From the NCBI GenBank assembly GCA_009360345.1, contig SPDP01000006.1:1-64000 (forward strand): a stretch of DNA of 64,000 nucleotides, given 5' to 3'. Position 1 is the first letter of the stretch. Every line of letters starts with the position of its first letter. Under the pieces are notes generated by a model, which was not told the DNA's origin, searched no databases, and saw only the letters and a program-made list of their open reading frames with translations. This DNA is from Alcaligenaceae bacterium SAGV5. Lineage in GTDB: Bacteria; Pseudomonadota; Gammaproteobacteria; Burkholderiales; Burkholderiaceae_B. Shown piece after piece: positions 49,857 to 58,149 of the stretch. The translations under genes were made by a program, and so were the position numbers.

Positions 49857-50819
49857 ATGAAAAAAACCCTAGGCGCCGCCGCCTGCTTCGCCATGCTCGC
49901 CACCGCCACCGCGGCGGCCCAGGACTGGCCCGGCCGCACCACGACCGTCATCAACCCCTTCAGCGCCGGCACGACGACCGACACCGTGGCGCGTGTCGTC
50001 GCCGAGGGACTGCAAAAGAAATTCGGCACCCCCTTCATCGTCGACTCCCGGCCCGGCGCCGGCGGCATGATAGGGACCACGCTGGTCGCCCGCGCCCATC
50101 CTGACGGCAGCACCTTCGGCGTCAGCATCGCCGGCCCGCTGGTCCACAATCCCCTGCTCTACCAGCGCATGGCCTACGACCCCGCCAAGGACCTCACGCC
50201 CCTGACGCTGGGCGTGCACCAGCCCTGCCTGCTGATCGCCTCCAAGGCGCTCGGCGTCAAGACCGTGCCGGAGCTGGTCGAGGTACTGAAGAAGAATCCC
50301 GGCAAATACAACTATTCCTACGTGGGCAACGGCTCGCTCGGCCACCTGGTCATGACGCTGCTCGCCAACAAGAGTGGCGCGCAGATCGTCCCGGTGATGT
50401 ACGCCGGCGCGGTCCAGGCCACTACCGCCGTGATGACCGACGAGGTGCAGATGGGCTGCCTGCCCGCCCAGGCCACGATGGCGCAGGTCCGTGGCGGCAA
50501 CGTCGTGCCCATCGCCGTCTCGACCGCCGAGCGCGCGGCGCTGCTGCCCGAGGTGCCGGCCCTGCGGGAGTTCTACCCCGAGATCGTCGGCAGCGCGTGG
50601 ATGGGGTTCGTCGCGCCCGGCGGGATGTCTTCCGCGCTGGCCGGACGCATCAGCGCCGCGATCGGCGAGGTGCTGCGCCAGCCCCAGGTGGCGGAGCTGC
50701 TGCGCCAGCAACTGATGGAGCCCGCGCCGGGCACGCCCGCGCAATTCAAGGCCTTCATGCAGGAAGAACTGGCGCGATGGAAACCGGTGATCGTGGACAA
50801 CAAGATCACCGCCGAATAG
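49857..50819 (+). CDS. Bug-family periplasmic solute receptor D
   Basis: A 320-residue receptor: signal peptide (LGAAACFAMLATATAAA), WPGRTTTVINPFSAGTTTDTVARVVAEGL, TPFIVDSRPGAGGMIG, PDGSTFGVSIAG, PVMYAGAVQATTAVMTDEVQ and LPEVPALREFYP. The canonical IVPF-[AP]-GG is altered to INPFSAGTT, so ligand contacts may differ. ATG 49857, with AGGAGA upstream. Between oxidoreductases 1 and 2. Confidence 0.87.
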   Translation: MKKTLGAAACFAMLATATAAAQDWPGRTTTVINPFSAGTTTDTVARVVAEGLQKKFGTPFIVDSRPGAGGMIGTTLVARAHPDGSTFGVSIAGPLVHNPLLYQRMAYDPAKDLTPLTLGVHQPCLLIASKALGVKTVPELVEVLKKNPGKYNYSYVGNGSLGHLVMTLLANKSGAQIVPVMYAGAVQATTAVMTDEVQMGCLPAQATMAQVRGGNVVPIAVSTAERAALLPEVPALREFYPEIVGSAWMGFVAPGGMSSALAGRISAAIGEVLRQPQVAELLRQQLMEPAPGTPAQFKAFMQEELARWKPVIVDNKITAE

Positions 50820-50837
50820 CGATTGGGAGAATGTGAG

Positions 50838-52253
50838 TTGAACAGCAGCATCCAACCCCCGGGCCGCACCGCGCGGGGCGTGCCGGTCATCGAAGAAGCC
50901 GACGTCGTCGTCATCGGCGCCGGACCGGGCGGCTTCGCGGCGGCGCTGCGCGCGCGCCGCGAGGGCTGCAGCGTGGTACTGGTCGAGAAATTCGACATGC
51001 CCGGCGGCGTCCATACCTCCGGGCTCCAGGGCGCCGCCAACACGGGCGTCGGCGGCATCCATACCGAGCTGATGGAACGCTTCGCCGCGGAAGGCGCCAT
51101 CTACACCGCGACCGAGAAGGACCTGCCCGACTGGGCCGGCAACGCGCTGTCCCACTACGACCACTACCTGGAGCCGGGCTCGCCCTTCCGCCGCGCCTCC
51201 TTCAATCCGGATGCCGCCGGCAACATCATGCTGCGGATGCTGGACGAAGCTGGCGTGCGAACCCTCTACGGCGCCGCCTTCGTCGACGTCGAGATGCGGG
51301 CCGAGAACGGCCAGCGCCGCATCACCCACGCCATCATCGAAACCGTAGAAGGCCGCCAGGCCATCGGCGGCCGCGTCTTCGTGGAAGGCAGCGGCACCGC
51401 GGAAGTCGTGGCGCGCGCCGGCGCCCCCTTCGTGCGCGGCGGCGGGCGGCAACCCGAGACCGTCGCCAAGGATGCGCTGGAACGTCCCATTCCCGGCGGG
51501 CTGCTGTGGATCATGGGCGGCATCGACTTCGCGCAGACCGCCGCCTACCAGAAGCGCGAGAACGATCCCGCCCTGAGCAAGCTGATCAACGCGGCGCGCG
51601 CGGCCGGCGACATCCCGCCCGAACTCTATCGCCCCCGCCTGGCCGACCAGGGCGTCTACGGCGACCACTACATCGGCCACCCGACCGTGGACATGAGCCC
51701 CATCCAGGGCCCCGGCACCTTCATCCTGTGGCAGAACGTGCCCTACGAATGGGCGCTGCACATGGACGAGGACACCGGGCACGCCTCGCGCGCCAAGCGG
51801 GAACTGCGCCGGTTGATCGACGCCGAGGCCGCCTTCCTGCGCAAATACGTGCCGGGCTTCCAGGACGCCTTCATCTCCCACGTCGGCCGCTACGTGGGCG
51901 TGCGGGACGGCCGCCACCCCATCGGCGAATACGTCTTCTCCATCGACGATGCGCGCGAGCAAAGGCGCTTTCCCGACGCCGTGACGCCGCCCATGACCAA
52001 GACCTTCTTCTGGGACCAGTACGCGAAGTACCGCTTCGAGGTGCCCTACCGCTGCTTCCTGCCCAAGGAAATCGACAACCTGCTGCTGACCGGCGCCTCG
52101 CTGTCCTTCACCTTCGAAACCATCTTCATGGTCATGCGCAACTTCCCCTGGTGCTGCCAGACCGGCGAAGTAGCCGGCCACGCCGCCGCCCGCGCCGTGC
52201 GCGAAGGCACGAGCCCCAAGCAGCTGCGCTGGACCGAGCCGCTGGCCTTCTGA
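50838..52253 (+). CDS. FAD-dependent oxidoreductase 2 (FAD_oxidored family)
   Basis: A 471-residue flavoprotein: ADVVVIGAGPGGFAAALRARREGCSVVLVEK, MPGGVHTSGLQGAANTGVGG, GRVFVEGSGTAEVVARAGAPFV, and FISHVGRYVGVRDGRHPIGEYVF near the end. It differs from numbers 1 and 3 in having a longer middle region. TTG 50838 with GGGAGA seven bases upstream is the best start; another TTG at 50823 is in frame. Cotranscribed with its neighbours. Confidence 0.83.
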   Translation: MNSSIQPPGRTARGVPVIEEADVVVIGAGPGGFAAALRARREGCSVVLVEKFDMPGGVHTSGLQGAANTGVGGIHTELMERFAAEGAIYTATEKDLPDWAGNALSHYDHYLEPGSPFRRASFNPDAAGNIMLRMLDEAGVRTLYGAAFVDVEMRAENGQRRITHAIIETVEGRQAIGGRVFVEGSGTAEVVARAGAPFVRGGGRQPETVAKDALERPIPGGLLWIMGGIDFAQTAAYQKRENDPALSKLINAARAAGDIPPELYRPRLADQGVYGDHYIGHPTVDMSPIQGPGTFILWQNVPYEWALHMDEDTGHASRAKRELRRLIDAEAAFLRKYVPGFQDAFISHVGRYVGVRDGRHPIGEYVFSIDDAREQRRFPDAVTPPMTKTFFWDQYAKYRFEVPYRCFLPKEIDNLLLTGASLSFTFETIFMVMRNFPWCCQTGEVAGHAAARAVREGTSPKQLRWTEPLAF

Positions 52254-52271
52254 TCCGCAAGGAGACACGAC

Positions 52272-53651
52272 ATGAACGCTTCGGTCATCGCCGAAACCCT
52301 GAACACGCCCGTACTCGACCACTACGACGTCATCGTCGCGGGCGGCGGCGCCTCCGGCCTGATCGCCGCGGTCGCGGCCGCCCGGAGCGGCGCCCGCGTC
52401 GCGCTGGTCGAGCGCGCCGGCTGCCTGGGCGGCACCGCCACCTCCGGCATGGTCGCCCAGTACATCGGCCTGTTCAACGGCACCGTGCGCTGCGTGGGCG
52501 GCATCGGCTTCGAACTCACCCAGCGCATCGAGGCCGCCGGCGGCAGCGACGGCTTTCGCCGCTACACCCTGGCCGAGGCCAGCGCCAACCCCGTCACCAT
52601 CACCAACTTCCCCTTCAACCCCGAAGTCGTCAAGATCGTCGCCGACGACATGACGCGCGAAGCCGGCGTGGACGTGCTCCTGCACTCGCGCGTGGTCGGA
52701 CCGCTGATGGAAGACAACCGCGTGGCCGGCCTGCTGCTGGAGAACGTATCCGGCCGCCGCGCCCTGCGTTCCCGCATGCTGGTGGATGCCACCGGCGACG
52801 CCGTCATCGCCGCCGCGGCCGGCATTCCGTACGTAGGCGAAGAACCCGACCTGCGCGACCAACGCCAGCCCCTGACCCTGGTGTTCCGCATGTCGAATGT
52901 GGACGTGCGAGCCTTCCGCGCCATCCCCCGCGAACAAAAGCGCGCCATCGCCCTGGACGGATTGCGGCGCGGCCAGCTCGCCTGGGAAAGCCTGTCCTTC
53001 TGCAGCACGCCCGGCGACACCGACGCCATCTGCCTGATGAGCCGCATCCACGGCATCGACGCGCTGGACGGCGCGGAACTGACGCGGGCCGAACAAGTGG
53101 GACGGCAACAGATCAAGACCATCGTGCCCTTCCTGCGCGAACACGTCCCCGGCTTCGAACGATCCGTGCTCGCCGGCATCGCCGAACGCGTGGGCATACG
53201 CGAGACACGCCGCATCGTCGGCCGCCATACGCTGACGACCGAAGACATCGTCGGCGGCAAACGCTTTGCCGACGCCGTCGCCCTGGGCGCCGGCCCCATG
53301 GACCTGCACGAAGCCGGCGGCACCGGCGTCGACCTGTGGATGCCCCCAGCGCCCTTCGAAATCCCGCTGGCCTGCCTGCTGCCCCAGACCATCGAAGGCA
53401 TTGTCGTAACCGGCCGGGCCATCTCCGCCACCCGCGAAGCCAACGGCGGCGCCCGCCACATGGGCACCGCCATGTGCCTGGGCCATGCCGCCGGCGCCTA
53501 CGCCGCCCTGGCGGCCGGCGGCCAGGGCACGCTGGACACCCCCGCGATCGACACGCTGCACCAGACGCTGCGCAGCCAGGGCGCCCTGATATCGGCCGAC
53601 GAGGCCATGGCCGCCGCGGATGAAAACGCAGTCCAGGCACGCCCCGCCTGA
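52272..53651 (+). CDS. FAD-dependent oxidoreductase 3 (paralogue of 1)
   Basis: A 459-residue flavoprotein with the same architecture as number 1: YDVIVAGGGASGLIAAVAAARSGARVALVE, GGTATSGMVAQYIGLF, RMLVDATGDAVIAAAAG, ERVGIRETRRIVGRHTLTTEDI, DAVALGAGPMD and C-terminal GIVVTGRAISATREANGGARHM. ATG 52272, with AAGGAGA upstream. Its 3' end joins Bug receptor E after 24 bases. The paralogues probably handle related substrates. Confidence 0.85.
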   Translation: MNASVIAETLNTPVLDHYDVIVAGGGASGLIAAVAAARSGARVALVERAGCLGGTATSGMVAQYIGLFNGTVRCVGGIGFELTQRIEAAGGSDGFRRYTLAEASANPVTITNFPFNPEVVKIVADDMTREAGVDVLLHSRVVGPLMEDNRVAGLLLENVSGRRALRSRMLVDATGDAVIAAAAGIPYVGEEPDLRDQRQPLTLVFRMSNVDVRAFRAIPREQKRAIALDGLRRGQLAWESLSFCSTPGDTDAICLMSRIHGIDALDGAELTRAEQVGRQQIKTIVPFLREHVPGFERSVLAGIAERVGIRETRRIVGRHTLTTEDIVGGKRFADAVALGAGPMDLHEAGGTGVDLWMPPAPFEIPLACLLPQTIEGIVVTGRAISATREANGGARHMGTAMCLGHAAGAYAALAAGGQGTLDTPAIDTLHQTLRSQGALISADEAMAAADENAVQARPA

Positions 53652-53675
53652 ATGGATCGAAAAAAGGAGACAAGC

Positions 53676-54659
53676 ATGTACAACATCGTTCGACGCAAGA
53701 CACTGGCCACGGCCGCGCTGATGGCCATCACGGCCAGCGCCGCCGTGCCTACGCTGGCCCAAGACTATCCCGGCAAACCCATCCGCCTGATCGTGCCCTT
53801 CCCCGCCGGCGGCCCCTCCGACACCACCGCCCGATCCATCGCCGAAGGCCTGGGCAAAGTGCTGGGACAGCCCGTCGTGGTCGAGAACAAGCCCGGCGCC
53901 GGCGCCATCATCGGCAGCGAAGTCGTGCTGGGCCAGCCCGCCGACGGCTACACGCTACTGATGGCCAGCAACGTCATCTCCACCGGCAAGTGGCTCTACC
54001 CCTCCATGAACTTCGAACCCGTGCGCGACTTCCGCGCCGTCGCCGGCGTGTTCCGCAGCCCGCACCAGGTGGCCGTCGCGCCGAACTTTCCGGGCCAGGG
54101 CATCCAGGACCTGATCGCCCTGGCCAGGCGCGAAGGCGGACGGATGAACTACGGCTCGGGCGGGTCGGGCACCATGCCGCACCTGGGGACGGAGCGGTTC
54201 AAGCAGGTTACCGGGGTGGAAATGCAGCACATTCCCTACCGGGGCTCGGCGCCGGCCAACGTCGCGCTGGTGGCGGGAGACGTGCCGGTTCACTTCGATA
54301 TCGAGTTTTCGGTGCAGCCGCTGCTGAAGTCGGGGCGGTTGCGGTCGTTGGGGGTGACGGCGTTGAAGCGGTCGCCGCAGTTTCCGGACGTGCCCACGCT
54401 GGATGAACAGGGGATCAAGGGCTTTGAGCTGTATTCGTGGTTCGGCATCGTGGCGCGGACGGGAACGCCGGACGGCATCGTTGCCAAGCTCAATCAGGCC
54501 ATCAACCAGGTGATGGAAACGCCGGAGTTCAAACAGCGGCTGGCGGCGCTGGGCGCCGAGAAGATCGGCGGACCGCCGGCCACGTTCGAGAAAATGATCC
54601 AGGACGATTATCAGCTCTGGGGCGAGGTGATACGCAAAGCGGGTATCAAGATCGATTGA
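53676..54659 (+). CDS. Bug-family periplasmic solute receptor E
   Basis: A 327-residue receptor: signal peptide to about residue 28 (PTLAQ), YPGKPIRLIVPFPAGGPSDTTARSIAEGL, VVVENKPGAGAIIGSEVVL, PADGYTLLMAS, HIPYRGSAPANVALVAGDVPV and FPDVPTLDEQG. Last gene of the IclR cluster; convergent with receptor F 17 bases later. From about 54150 third codon positions switch from mostly C to mostly G, as if the 3' half had a different history. Confidence 0.9.
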   Translation: MYNIVRRKTLATAALMAITASAAVPTLAQDYPGKPIRLIVPFPAGGPSDTTARSIAEGLGKVLGQPVVVENKPGAGAIIGSEVVLGQPADGYTLLMASNVISTGKWLYPSMNFEPVRDFRAVAGVFRSPHQVAVAPNFPGQGIQDLIALARREGGRMNYGSGGSGTMPHLGTERFKQVTGVEMQHIPYRGSAPANVALVAGDVPVHFDIEFSVQPLLKSGRLRSLGVTALKRSPQFPDVPTLDEQGIKGFELYSWFGIVARTGTPDGIVAKLNQAINQVMETPEFKQRLAALGAEKIGGPPATFEKMIQDDYQLWGEVIRKAGIKID

Positions 54660-54676
54660 GCGCCGCGGCGCTCCCG

Positions 54677-55648
54677 TCAGGGAGTCGCCGGCGCGTTCAT
54701 CTTGCCCACCACGGCATGCAGACGCTTGCCCTCCTCCTTCAGAAAGCCGCCGAACTCCGGCCCGTCCTGATAGGCCAGCGTCGCCTCCATCCTCTCCAGG
54801 TTGTGCTTGAAATCGGCATCGTTCGCCGCCGCACGCACGCTGGCACGCAAGGCCGCCATGACCGCCGGCGGCGTGCCCGCCGGCGCGAAGAGACCGGACC
54901 AGACGTAGTAGGTGCTGTCGTAGCCGAGTTCTTTCAAGGTCGGCACATCAGGCATGCTGGGCAGACGATCCGTGCCCAGTATCGCCAACGCCTTCACCTT
55001 GCCGCTCTTGGCAAAGGTGGCGGCGGTGGCGGGACCACCCGTGGACAGGTCGACCTGTCCGCCGGCCACGGCCATCAGTGCCTGCGACCCGCCCTGGTAA
55101 GGGACGTGCAAGAGCTGTATGCCAGCGGCCTGCGCGAAACCATCCACGCCCACGTGCGCGTTGGCGAAATAACCCGTGGACGAATAACTGACCGATCCCG
55201 GCTTGGCCCGCGCCCGGGCGACGATCTTGTCGACGGTGGCGTCCTCCGGACGCATCGCCCCCATCAGCACGGTCGGCTCGTAGGTAATGCGGGCCACGGG
55301 CTGGAATTGCGCCAGTTCGTAGGTGGGCTTCTTGCCCTGCATGCGTTCGGCTTCCGGCAGGATGAGGTGACTGGTCAGGCTGATCAGCAGGGTATGGCCA
55401 TCGGCCGGTGCCCGGGCCACCGCCGCGGTACCGATCGCCCCGCCGGCCCCTGGCCGATTCGTCACGACGATGGGCTGGTGCAAGGTCTTTTCCATCTGGG
55501 TCGCGAGCACGCGCCCCACCTGATCGGCCAGCCCACCGGGCGCGAACGGCACCACCAACGTAATGGGCCTGGATGGGAACTCCTGCGCCCAGGCCTGCGC
55601 GGTGGCCAGGCCGGCCACCGCCGCCAGCAAGCATTTTCCAAACGTCAT
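54677..55648 (-). CDS. Bug-family periplasmic solute receptor F
   Basis: A 323-residue receptor: signal peptide to about residue 22, FPSRPITLVVPFAPGGLADQVGRVLA, VVTNRPGAGGAIG, ADGHTLLISLTSH, HVPYQGGSQALMAVAGGQVDL, MPDVPTLKELGYD and YYVWSGLFAPAGTP. It resembles receptor A more than the others: both have a P-x-Y-[EQ]-L-[AS]-Q-F-x-P-[VI]-A-R block. The gene is preceded by the stump of an FAH hydrolase, the same pairing as FAH-receptor A. Confidence 0.9.
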   Translation of the reverse strand: MTFGKCLLAAVAGLATAQAWAQEFPSRPITLVVPFAPGGLADQVGRVLATQMEKTLHQPIVVTNRPGAGGAIGTAAVARAPADGHTLLISLTSHLILPEAERMQGKKPTYELAQFQPVARITYEPTVLMGAMRPEDATVDKIVARARAKPGSVSYSSTGYFANAHVGVDGFAQAAGIQLLHVPYQGGSQALMAVAGGQVDLSTGGPATAATFAKSGKVKALAILGTDRLPSMPDVPTLKELGYDSTYYVWSGLFAPAGTPPAVMAALRASVRAAANDADFKHNLERMEATLAYQDGPEFGGFLKEEGKRLHAVVGKMNAPATP

Positions 55649-55697
55649 TTCTGTCTCCTGATCCCGCCTGGGGTTCTGATATGTCTGTTGCGTACGC

Positions 55698-55823
55698 TCA
55701 GGACGCCGCGACGATGGGATTCGACAGCACGCCTATGCCCTCGATCTCGCCGCGCACCACATCCCCCACATCCAGATAGCGCGCCGCGCGAACGATGTCA
55801 TTGCGCGTATAGGGCTTGCCACA
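55698..55823 (-). pseudogene. C-terminal remnant of an FAH-family hydrolase
   Basis: Forty-one codons read CGKPYTRNDIVRAARYLDVG and DVVRGEIEGIGVLSNPIVAAS before stop TGA at 55700-55698. This is the end of an FAH-fold protein: the ARYLxxGDxVxxxIEGIGxLxNPI block. Homologues have some 250 further N-terminal residues; here homology stops at about 55823, where the ilvE upstream region begins. So the gene is truncated at its 5' end. Confidence 0.72.
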
Positions 55824-56028
55824 TGGGGGATGGGACGGGACGGCGGCTGGCTCCCGGCGGCAGCCGGCCGGGAAGGAGTAAAGTTATGGCTTGCAGCTAT
55901 TGTAAGTGATTACCCGAATCTCCCTGGATCCCCGGGCGGCGGCGGGCGTGTCTTTCTGCGCGCCCGCTTCTTCGTTGGATCCCGTCGCAGATTGGTACAA
56001 TATCAGGTTCATTTCGGAGATCTTCATC
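55824..56028 (+). promoter_or_regulatory. ilvE upstream region with promoter and a 7-codon reading frame
   Basis: A likely promoter has TTGGAT (55975-55980), 15 bases, TACAAT (55996-56001), 28 bases before ATG 56029. Further up, GGAAGGAG (55871-55878) precedes a seven-codon frame ATG...TGA at 55886-55909 encoding MACSYCK. It has no branched-chain amino acid codons, so it is not a normal ilv leader peptide. The rest is featureless. Confidence 0.5.
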
Positions 56029-56949
56029 ATGTCGATGTCAGACCGCGACGGCTTCATCTGGTACGACGGCAAGCTCGTGCCCTGGCGTGAAGCCAACACC
56101 CATGTGCTCACACACTCCCTGCACTACGGGTTGGCGGTATTCGAGGGTGTGCGCGCGTACAAGACCGACATCGGAACCTCGATCTTCCGGCTCAAGGAAC
56201 ATACCGACCGCCTGGTCAACTCGGCCCACATCTACCAGATGCAGATTCCGTACAGCCGGGAAACCCTGATGGAAGCGCAGAAGGAAGTGGTCCGCGTCAA
56301 CAAGCTGGAATCCTGCTACCTGCGTCCGATCGCGTTCTACGGTTCGGAAAAGATGGGCGTCTCGCCCAAGGGCGCCAAGGTCCACGTCGCCGTCGCCGCC
56401 TGGGAATGGGGCGCCTACCTGGGCGCCGAGGCGCTGCAGAAGGGCATCCGGGTCAAGACCTCGTCCTTCGCCCGCCACCACGTCAACGTGACCATGCCCC
56501 GCGCCAAGCTGGCCTCCACCTACGCCAACTCCATCCTGGCGAACCTGGAAGCCACCGAGGACGGCTACGACGAGGCGCTGCTGCTCGACACCGAAGGCTT
56601 CGTGGCCGAAGGCTCGGGCGAGAACATCTTCATCGTCAAGGACGGCGTCCTGGTCGAGCCCGAGATCGCCTCGGCCCTGACCGGCATCACGCGCTCGACC
56701 ATCCACAGCCTGGCCGCCGACCTGGGCATCAAGGTCGTCACCAAGCGCCTGACCCGCGACGACATCTACATCGCCGACGAAGCCTTCTTCACGGGCACGG
56801 CGGCGGAAGTCACGCCCATCCGCGAACTGGATCGCCGCAAGATCGGCGCCGGCCAGTGCGGCCCGGTCACGGCGCGCCTGCAACAGGCTTTCTTCGACCT
56901 GGTCGCGGGCCGCAACGCCAAGTACGGCCACTGGCTCACGCACGTCTGA
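56029..56949 (+). CDS. ilvE: Branched-chain amino acid aminotransferase
   Basis: A 306-residue PLP class IV aminotransferase for the last step of Ile, Leu and Val synthesis. FIWYDGKLVPWREANTHVLTHSLHYGLAVFEGVRAY is the family N-terminus; the PLP lysine is in MPRAKLASTYANSILANLEA (Lys near residue 159), with EGSGENIFIVKDG and TGTAAEVTPIRELD. ATG 56029 is preceded by CGGAGA. The zinc-finger gene follows after 15 bases. Confidence 0.95.
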   Translation: MSMSDRDGFIWYDGKLVPWREANTHVLTHSLHYGLAVFEGVRAYKTDIGTSIFRLKEHTDRLVNSAHIYQMQIPYSRETLMEAQKEVVRVNKLESCYLRPIAFYGSEKMGVSPKGAKVHVAVAAWEWGAYLGAEALQKGIRVKTSSFARHHVNVTMPRAKLASTYANSILANLEATEDGYDEALLLDTEGFVAEGSGENIFIVKDGVLVEPEIASALTGITRSTIHSLAADLGIKVVTKRLTRDDIYIADEAFFTGTAAEVTPIRELDRRKIGAGQCGPVTARLQQAFFDLVAGRNAKYGHWLTHV

Positions 56950-56964
56950 TCGGGAGAAACGGCC

Positions 56965-57162
56965 ATGACCACCGAAGCCGCCAACGCCATCATCGAAGTC
57001 GATGCCGACACGCTTCCGCTTTCGTGCCCGGGGCCGCATACTCCGCTGTGGAACATGCACCCCAAGGTGTTCCTGGACATCGGAACCACGGGCGAAGCCA
57101 AGTGCCCGTACTGCGGCGCGGAATACCGGCTGAAGGCGGGCGCCAAGGTACATCACCATTGA
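56965..57162 (+). CDS. Zinc-finger (CHCC-type) small protein
   Basis: A 65-residue protein with the family pattern PLSCPGPHTPLWNMHPKVFLDI and AKCPYCGAEYRL: Cys and His in the first half, CPYC in the second, the zinc ligands of the CHCC zinc-finger family (NDUFS6-like). It ends KVHHH. Conserved downstream of ilvE in Burkholderiales. Function uncertain. Confidence 0.85.
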   Translation: MTTEAANAIIEVDADTLPLSCPGPHTPLWNMHPKVFLDIGTTGEAKCPYCGAEYRLKAGAKVHHH

Positions 57163-57164
57163 TC

Positions 57165-57240
57165 CCTTGCGCGCCCCGTCGAGGGGCGGCACGGGCGGAC
57201 CGGCCTGGCCGGATCCGCGGTGTCCCCGGAGGGGGACACC
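57165..57240. repeat. Dispersed intergenic hairpin repeat, copy B
   Basis: The stretch has GCGGACCGGCC (57195-57205) pairing with GGCCGGATCCGC (57207-57218), then a perfect 9-bp hairpin GGTGTCCCC (57219-57227) - GGAG - GGGGACACC (57232-57240). The same order of elements occurs at 13361-13436. It lies between the zinc-finger gene and purU. Confidence 0.65.
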
Positions 57241-57250
57241 GATGACGCTG

Positions 57251-57278
57251 CCCCGGCCCGCCGGGGTTTGCTTTTTTA
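57251..57278 (+). terminator. Rho-independent terminator before purU
   Basis: CCCCGG-CCCG-CCGGGG (57251-57266) followed by TTTGCTTTTTT. A canonical terminator for the ilvE-zinc-finger transcript, ending 17 bases before the purU start. Confidence 0.85.
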
Positions 57279-57294
57279 TTCACAGGACCTCCCC

Positions 57295-58149
57295 GTGCAG
57301 CACAACGATTACATCCTGACGCTCGCCTGCCCCGATACGACCGGCATCGTGTACCACGTGTCGGGATTCCTGTTCGAGCGCGGCTGCAACATCCAGGACT
57401 CGCAGCAGTTCGGGGACGAGGACACCCGGCTGTTCTTCCTGCGCGTGCACTTCTCGGCGCCGGACGGCCTGGACGCCGACACCGTGCGCAAGGAATTCGC
57501 CGCCGTGGGCGAGCGTTTCTCCATGCAATGGCAGATCCGCGACCCGCACCGGCGCGCGCGCGTGCTGCTGATGGTCAGCAAGCACGGCCACTGCCTGAAC
57601 GACCTGCTGTTCCGCGCCAAGAGCGGACAGTTGCCCATCGACATTCCCGCGGTGGTCTCCAACCACCCCGACTTCGCGCTGCTGTCCGCCTCGTACGGCG
57701 TGCCCTTCTACCACCTGCCGGTGGCGCAGGGCGGCAAGGAACAGCAGGAGCGCCAGGTATTGCAGATCGCCGAGCGCGAGAACGTCGACCTGGTCGTGCT
57801 GGCCCGCTACATGCAGATCCTGTCGCCCGAGATGTGCCGGGCGCTGGCCGGCCGGGCCATCAACATCCATCACAGCTTCCTGCCCAGCTTCAAGGGCGCG
57901 CGCCCCTACTACCAGGCGCATGACCGCGGCGTGAAGCTGATCGGCGCCACCGCCCACTATGTCACGCCCGATCTCGACGAAGGCCCCATCATCGAGCAGG
58001 ATATCGCCCGCGTGGACCACAGCATGTCGCCGGAAACCCTGACCCAGGTCGGGCGCGACGTCGAATGCCTGGTGCTGGCGCGCGCCGTCCGCTGGCATGT
58101 CGAGCATCGCATCCTGTTGAACGGCCACAAGACCATCGTGTTCGCATAA
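57295..58149 (+). CDS. purU: Formyltetrahydrofolate deformylase
   Basis: A 284-residue enzyme releasing formate from 10-formyl-THF. An N-terminal ACT domain (YILTLACPDTTGIVYHVSGFLFERGCNIQDSQQF) is followed by the formyltransferase-like core: VSNHPDF, MQILSPEMC, INIHHSFLPSFKGARPYYQAHDRGVKLIGATAHYVTPDLDEGPIIEQD, containing catalytic Asn/His/Asp (NIHHSFLP; DLDEGPII). GTG 57295. Stop TAA directly touches the next ATG. Confidence 0.94.
   Translation: MQHNDYILTLACPDTTGIVYHVSGFLFERGCNIQDSQQFGDEDTRLFFLRVHFSAPDGLDADTVRKEFAAVGERFSMQWQIRDPHRRARVLLMVSKHGHCLNDLLFRAKSGQLPIDIPAVVSNHPDFALLSASYGVPFYHLPVAQGGKEQQERQVLQIAERENVDLVVLARYMQILSPEMCRALAGRAINIHHSFLPSFKGARPYYQAHDRGVKLIGATAHYVTPDLDEGPIIEQDIARVDHSMSPETLTQVGRDVECLVLARAVRWHVEHRILLNGHKTIVFA

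Noticed and set aside
49869..53762. A 1297-codon open frame on the minus strand across the flavoprotein cluster
   Set aside because: It is antisense to four well-supported genes and has the Gly/Ala/Arg/His-rich, low-complexity composition of shadow frames in GC-rich DNA. No recognisable domain.
55886..55909. The MACSYCK frame as an ilv attenuator leader
   Set aside because: It contains no Ile, Leu or Val codons and no paired terminator/antiterminator stems are evident before ilvE.
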